A stretch of 6,749 bases of DNA from Spirochaetaceae bacterium (GTDB lineage: Bacteria; Spirochaetota; Spirochaetia; Treponematales; Breznakiellaceae): contig JAITHR010000195.1 of assembly GCA_031279895.1 (NCBI GenBank), forward strand, positions 1-6,749, in the 5' to 3' direction. The notes below the pieces were generated by a model. The model was given only the letters and a program-made list of their open reading frames with translations. It did not search any database and was not told the DNA's origin. The position numbers and the translations under genes are program-made. Of the stretch, positions 5,486 through 6,749 are shown in pieces (position 1 is the first letter of the stretch; the number at the start of each line of letters is the position of its first letter).

Positions 5486-6178
5486 CCGCGCTTTGACGAC
5501 ACTACGCCGCGTTTTAGGGACACCGCTCCGCGCTCCGGCACCACGCCTTCCCGCTGTGCCACCACGCCTCCCCGCTTCGGCACCACGCCTCCGTGCTTCA
5601 GGGACACCGCACCGCGCTTTGACGACACTACGCCGCGCTTTGACGACACCACGCCGCGTTGTAGGGACACCGCTCCGCGTTTCGGGGACACCGCGCCCCG
5701 CCTTAGCACCACAGCTCCCCGCCTCGACACCACGCCTCCCCGCTTTGACGACACCGCTCCGCGTCATGGAGATCCGGATCCGCGCCGTGGAGATCCGGAT
5801 CCGCGTCGTGGAAATCCGCACCTTTGCCCCGGAGGTGCGCACCTTTACGACGGAGGTGCGCACCTCTGCGTTAGGGAGTGGACTCCGCGTCGTGCGGGTG
5901 CAAGCCCGCGCTCTGGCGGTAGGGGGTTCCGCCTTGGGAAGCGGACTCCCTGTTTTTGGGACACTGCTCCCTGTTTCGGCGGGCGGGAATTCTGTCACGG
6001 AGTTACGAAATTCCGTGACGGTCTTACGGAATTCTGCGACGGAGATACGTGTCCGCGTGACGGGAATGCGTGTCCCCGCGACGGAATTCCCTGTCTCTGA
6101 AGCGGGGGGTTGTGGCGGGAAAGCGGGGCGGCGTTTTGTCAAAGCGGGGCGTTGTGTTGGAGTAAGCGGTCGTTGTCT
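5486..6178. repeat. Array of 33 in-register 21-bp units
   Basis: Counting from CCGCG at 5486, the sequence breaks into 33 consecutive units of exactly 21 bp, with no insertion or deletion to 6178. Unit starts checked directly at 5486, 5759, 5927, 6074 and 6137 keep the phase. G at unit position 5 and G at position 10 or 11 are nearly constant, and the rest drifts. Neighbouring units fall into local families: CCGCG-CTTTGACGACAC types (5486-5758), GGAGATCCGGAT types (5759-5800), GGTGCGCAC types (about 5822-5870), GGGACACTGCT types (about 5927-5990) and CGGAATTC types (about 5990-6094), ending in AAGCGGGGCG types. This pattern suggests local duplication followed by divergence. Frames are open through most of it on both strands (5352-6185 plus, 5477-6142 minus), giving seven-residue periodicity. 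None has a ribosome site, so I do not call a gene. It fills most of the 804-bp gap between the GntR and DUF2339 genes. Confidence 0.9.
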
Positions 6179-6223
6179 GCTTTGAGGCGTGGGGCGGGAC
6201 GTTTATGAAACAGCCGGAGGCTG
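6177..6223 (+). repeat. Dispersed hairpin repeat, copy E
   Basis: This copy runs from CTGCTTTGAGGCG through TTTATGAAACAG to the hairpin CAGCC-GGA-GGCTG (6211-6223). It matches copy A at about 40 of 47 positions. It begins where the last 21-bp unit ends. Its right end supplies the final codons and the stop codon of the DUF2339 gene on the minus strand, where it would also form a hairpin in that gene's mRNA. Confidence 0.8.
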
Positions 6224-6749
6224 TGCCTCCGCCGCCGGCGGCGGGGGGCAGGGGGCCGCGTAGCCGATAAAGAGGAGCACGAGGCCCGCGATGAAGAACG
6301 AGACGATACGGGCCGCGGTGCCGGAGGCGGCGAGGTCGAGGATGAGGAGTTTCCCGATAGCCGCCACGGTGAGCGCCGCGCCGGCTATCCAGACGGGGCG
6401 CTGTTTGAGGCGGTGTCCGGCGATGAGGTGGGTAATGCCGTACAGCGAGGAGAAGATGAAGAGCGTAAGGTGGAAGCCGGCGGATTCCCAGACTTTCGGG
6501 CTTATAAAGAGGCTGCGGGAGAGGGGGTCGCGGGAGAAGTGGAAGAGGCGGGCGATGATACCGGCGAGCAGGCACCAGAGGAGCGCGTCCCCCAGGAAGA
6601 GCGCCTTTTTAAGGGACAGGCGCGCGCGCACCCAGCGTACCAGAACCGCCGCGCAGAGGGTCTGCTGGATTTCAAGGGGGTGGAGGAGCGGGACGTAGCG
6701 CGGGAGCGGCGCCGGGAGGCCCGCGTAGAACAGGGTTGTGAGGAACCAG
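6203..6749 (-). CDS. DUF2339 multi-pass membrane protein, C-terminal part (5' end outside window)
   Basis: The minus-strand frame is open from the right edge to TAA at 6203-6205, showing 181 residues. Large DUF2339 proteins have many membrane segments, and this is their C-terminal end. Family features visible here are PLLHPLEIQQ near visible residue 20-30, a run of hydrophobic segments, the Arg-rich turn HRLKQRPVWIAGAAL, then AAIGKLLILDLAASGTAARI and VSFFIAGLVLLFIGYAAPCP close to the end. The function of the family is not established; location in the inner membrane is clear from the sequence. A GTG at 6631 lies within the family region and is not the start. The last residues (AQPPAVS) and the stop are encoded by repeat copy E, so the natural C-terminus may have been replaced by insertion of the repeat. 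Confidence 0.88.
   Translation of the reverse strand, partial: WFLTTLFYAGLPAPLPRYVPLLHPLEIQQTLCAAVLVRWVRARLSLKKALFLGDALLWCLLAGIIARLFHFSRDPLSRSLFISPKVWESAGFHLTLFIFSSLYGITHLIAGHRLKQRPVWIAGAALTVAAIGKLLILDLAASGTAARIVSFFIAGLVLLFIGYAAPCPPPPAAEAQPPAVS

Noticed and set aside
5486..6178. CRISPR array
   Set aside because: Units are contiguous 21-mers that all diverge gradually. There is no constant repeat alternating with unique spacers and no cas gene.

Overview
The window looks like ordinary chromosome from a G+C-rich diderm bacterium. My best guess is a treponeme-like spirochaete, at low confidence. The diderm call rests on an exported OmpA-type peptidoglycan-binding protein. The spirochaete guess is only an overall impression of gene content and style; no marker gene here fixes the taxon.

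Layout. Positions 1-269 hold the C-terminal three quarters of a CheY-like receiver protein. Positions 270-523 are a gene-free gap filled by three copies of a dispersed hairpin repeat. An OmpA-domain exported protein (524-973) and a THUMP/RlmL-type RNA methyltransferase (992-2161) follow on the plus strand and are probably co-transcribed. A degenerate short-chain-dehydrogenase-like protein (2191-2865, minus) converges on the methyltransferase. Next come tRNA-Glu(UUC) with a near-perfect sigma70-type promoter (3034-3150), then a small A+T-richer orphan gene (3312-3659) with its own promoter, enclosed between two identical 39-bp terminator hairpins. On the minus strand, a GntR/YtrA-type regulator (4949-5398) sits 27 bp upstream of a multi-pass SPFH (slipin-like) membrane protein (3740-4921), forming a likely two-gene operon. 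Positions 5399-6202 have no convincing gene and carry the oddest DNA in the window. The right edge is the C-terminal part of a DUF2339 multi-pass membrane protein (6203-6749, minus).

Most unusual part. From 5486 to 6178 there are 33 consecutive 21-bp units, all in exact register with no insertion or deletion. Many units carry short complementary arms whose sequence changes from unit to unit while pairing is kept. The array is bracketed by two inverted copies of the dispersed repeat that also fills 282-449. Repeat copies end in a 5-bp hairpin with a GGA loop, and the stem exists in two compensated versions (CAGCC/GGCTG and CCGTC/GACGG). The left locus, with two inverted copies only 9 bp apart, looks like an empty counterpart of the array-bearing locus. 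This suggests a REP/BIME-like element family, one member of which has expanded or captured a structured 21-bp array. Whether the array acts as DNA, RNA or a heptapeptide-repeat protein cannot be settled from this sequence alone.
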